Source of the DNA: Hyphomicrobiales bacterium
Lineage (GTDB): Bacteria; Pseudomonadota; Alphaproteobacteria; Rhizobiales; Kaistiaceae
Direction: 5' to 3'
Assembly (NCBI GenBank): GCA_017305815.1
Contig: JAFKJZ010000541.1
Span: forward strand, 1-6,411
DNA length: 6,411 nt
Below, in pieces: positions 4,605 to 6,411 of the stretch. A model generated the notes under the pieces. That model worked only from the letters and a program-made list of their open reading frames with translations. It was not told the DNA's origin and did not search any database. Numbering within the stretch: the stretch's first letter is position 1; the number at the start of each line of letters is the position of its first letter. Made by a program: the position numbers and the translations under genes.

Positions 4605-6411
4605 ATGACTCGATTCAGATTCCCCCGCTTCCGCATCCGATGGCGGGCCAACGCCTTCTCCGACGTTCTGGGCTTCACCTTTGCGCACTGGCGCAAGCAG
4701 CCGCTGCTGATCGCCGGCCTCGCCGCGACCATGCTGACGGCGACGCTCGCCGACGTGCTGCTGCCGCTCTATGCCGGCCGCCTCGTCGACGCCATTGCCA
4801 GCGGATCGACCGACCGCGACGCGGCGCTTTCGGCGGCGCTTTCCGCTTTCGGCGCACTGATGGCGCTCGGCGTCGGCATGATGGCGCTGCGCCATTGCGG
4901 CTTCCTCGCCATCATCCGGCTGACGCTGAACATGATGACGGACATCGCCGGCGACGCGTTCCACCGCGTGCAGCGCTTCTCGACCAACTGGCATGCCAAC
5001 GCGTTCGCCGGATCGACCGTGCGCAAGATCACGCGCGGCATGTGGGCGCTCGATCTGCTGAACGACACGCTGCTGCTGGCGCTGCTGCCTTCGCTCGCCA
5101 TGCTGGTCGGCACCACCATCCTGCTCGGCTCCTACTGGCCGGTGATGGGCCTCATCATCGCCGCCGGCTCGCTGCTCTACATCGGCATGACGGTGTCGCT
5201 ATCGCTGTTCTACGTGGCACCAGCGGCAAGCCTCGCCAACCAGTGGGACACCAAGCTCGGCGGCGCGCTCGCCGACGCGGTCTCCTGCAACGCGGTCGTC
5301 AAGGCGTTCGGCGCCGAGGCGCGCGAGGATGCGCGCCTGTCTCGCGTCGTCGCCAAGTGGCGCTCGCGGACATCGCGCACCTGGATCCGCGGCACCAACA
5401 ACGGCACCGCGCAGGGCATCCTGCTGGTGCTGCTGCGCGGCGCGATCATCGGCACCGTGCTGCTGCTCTGGTGGCATGGCCAGGCGACGCCGGGCGACGT
5501 CACCTTCGTGCTGACGGCCTTCTTCCTGCTGCAGGGCTATCTGCGCGATGTCGGCGTGCACATCCGCAACCTGCAGCGCTCGGTCAACGACATGGAGGAA
5601 CTGGTCGCCCTGCACGCGCAGCCGCTCGGCATCGAGGACAGGCCCGACGCCCGGCCGATGACGGTCGGCGCCGGCGAGATCCGCTTCGAGGACGTCACCT
5701 TCCACTATGCCGGCCATGAAACGCCGCTCTACAAGGACTTCGACGTCACGATTCAAGCAGGCGAGAAGATCGGCCTGGTCGGCCATTCCGGCTCGGGCAA
5801 GACGACCTTCGTCAAGCTGATCCAGCGTCTCTACGACGTCACGGACGGCCGAATCATGATCGACGGGCAGGACATCGCCCATGTCACGCAGTCCTCGCTG
5901 CGCGGCGAGATCGCGATCGTCCAGCAGGAGCCGATCCTGTTCCATCGCTCGCTGGCCGACAACATCGCCTATGCCCGGCCCGATGCCTCGATGGCCGAAA
6001 TCATCGCGGCGGCGAAGCTCGCCAATGCACATGACTTCATCGAACGCCTGCCGCAGGGCTACGCCACGCTGGTCGGCGAACGCGGCGTCAAGCTCTCGGG
6101 CGGCGAACGCCAGCGCGTGGCGCTTGCCCGCGCCTTCCTGGCCGACGCGCCGATCCTGATCCTCGACGAGGCGACGTCGAGCCTCGATTCGGAATCGGAG
6201 GCGCTGATCCAGGAGGCGATGGAACGGCTGATGGAAGGCCGCACGGCGATCATCATCGCCCACCGCCTGTCAACGGTGCGCTCGCTCGACCGGCTGCTCG
6301 TCTTCGACCGCGGCACGATCGCGGAAGAAGGCACACATGAGGAACTCGTGCGCCTCGACAACGGCATCTATCGCAAGCTGTTCGAACGGCAGGCGATGGA
6401 CCTCGCGCGAG
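4605..6411 (+). CDS. ABC exporter half-transporter, fused membrane and ATPase domains (3' end cut)
   Basis: 602 codons are visible; the stop lies beyond the window, probably only a few residues on, since the family is about 600-620 long. It is an ABCB/MsbA-like exporter of the inner membrane that acts as a homo- or heterodimer. After an Arg-rich N-terminus, six helices span about residues 33-313. The ATPase domain begins near 356: A-loop Tyr368, Walker A GHSGSGKTT (393-401), Q-loop Gln441 (VQQEP), signature LSGGERQ (497-503), Walker B ILILDE (517-522), D-loop SSLD (525-528) and switch His553. Glu522 is the catalytic base. All key residues are intact, so it should hydrolyse ATP without needing a non-degenerate partner. 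The substrate (lipid, drug or peptide) cannot be told. The ATG at 4605 is preferred. An in-frame GTG at 4533 lies inside the leader stem-loop, and the next ATG falls in helix 1. There is no clear Shine-Dalgarno. The gene is preceded by an unusual leader (4338-4595). Confidence 0.93.
   Translation, partial: MTRFRFPRFRIRWRANAFSDVLGFTFAHWRKQPLLIAGLAATMLTATLADVLLPLYAGRLVDAIASGSTDRDAALSAALSAFGALMALGVGMMALRHCGFLAIIRLTLNMMTDIAGDAFHRVQRFSTNWHANAFAGSTVRKITRGMWALDLLNDTLLLALLPSLAMLVGTTILLGSYWPVMGLIIAAGSLLYIGMTVSLSLFYVAPAASLANQWDTKLGGALADAVSCNAVVKAFGAEAREDARLSRVVAKWRSRTSRTWIRGTNNGTAQGILLVLLRGAIIGTVLLLWWHGQATPGDVTFVLTAFFLLQGYLRDVGVHIRNLQRSVNDMEELVALHAQPLGIEDRPDARPMTVGAGEIRFEDVTFHYAGHETPLYKDFDVTIQAGEKIGLVGHSGSGKTTFVKLIQRLYDVTDGRIMIDGQDIAHVTQSSLRGEIAIVQQEPILFHRSLADNIAYARPDASMAEIIAAAKLANAHDFIERLPQGYATLVGERGVKLSGGERQRVALARAFLADAPILILDEATSSLDSESEALIQEAMERLMEGRTAIIIAHRLSTVRSLDRLLVFDRGTIAEEGTHEELVRLDNGIYRKLFERQAMDLAR

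Noticed and set aside
4529..5719. 396-codon plus-strand frame, and a 354-codon minus-strand frame at 5199-6263, over the ABC exporter
   Set aside because: The frame from 4605 carries every ABC motif and stays open to the window end. The other frames give Arg/His/Ala-rich sequence typical of shifted reading of GC-rich DNA.

Overview
This is a GC-rich window whose codons end mostly in G or C. A tRNA promoter of the CTTGAC/CTATAT type and a ThuA plus Gfo/Idh/MocA pair close to those of rhizobia point to an alphaproteobacterium, most likely Hyphomicrobiales. That placement is inference from family resemblance and promoter style, not a database match.

Layout from left to right. Bases 1-161 are the 3' end of a periplasmic type-1 copper protein with an amicyanin-type ligand loop. 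A tRNA-Val(CAC) with an encoded CCA lies on the minus strand at 252-326, with its own promoter at about 362-390. A 14-helix DHA2-family MFS exporter (481-1932) is divergent from the tRNA. A possible operator palindrome at 439-455 lies between the two. A 218-nt gap follows, holding a candidate promoter, a perfect 14-bp LacI-type palindrome (2026-2039) and a leader hairpin. Next come thuA (2151-2939) and a Gfo/Idh/MocA NAD(P)-dependent oxidoreductase (3116-4162), which ends at a clear intrinsic terminator (4190-4224). The last gene is a half-size ABC exporter with fused membrane and ATPase domains (4605 to beyond the window end).

ThuA and the oxidoreductase probably act together. In Sinorhizobium and Agrobacterium the ThuA/ThuB pair handles disaccharides such as trehalose through 3-keto derivatives, and a LacI-type regulator (ThuR) is known for that system. 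Here no sugar transporter or regulator gene is visible, but a LacI-type site sits upstream. The other genes (cupredoxin, MFS pump, ABC exporter) have no obvious functional link to this pair.

The least ordinary part is the 442-nt stretch before the ABC exporter. It holds the terminator of the previous gene, a sigma70-like promoter (4303-4331), a 20-codon ORF with a good ribosome binding site (4367-4429), and a stem-loop with a T-rich tail (4512-4554), all before the exporter start. It reads as a short regulatory transcript: either a leader-peptide attenuator for the exporter or an independent small RNA. This is inference from sequence pattern only. The remaining genes look ordinary.
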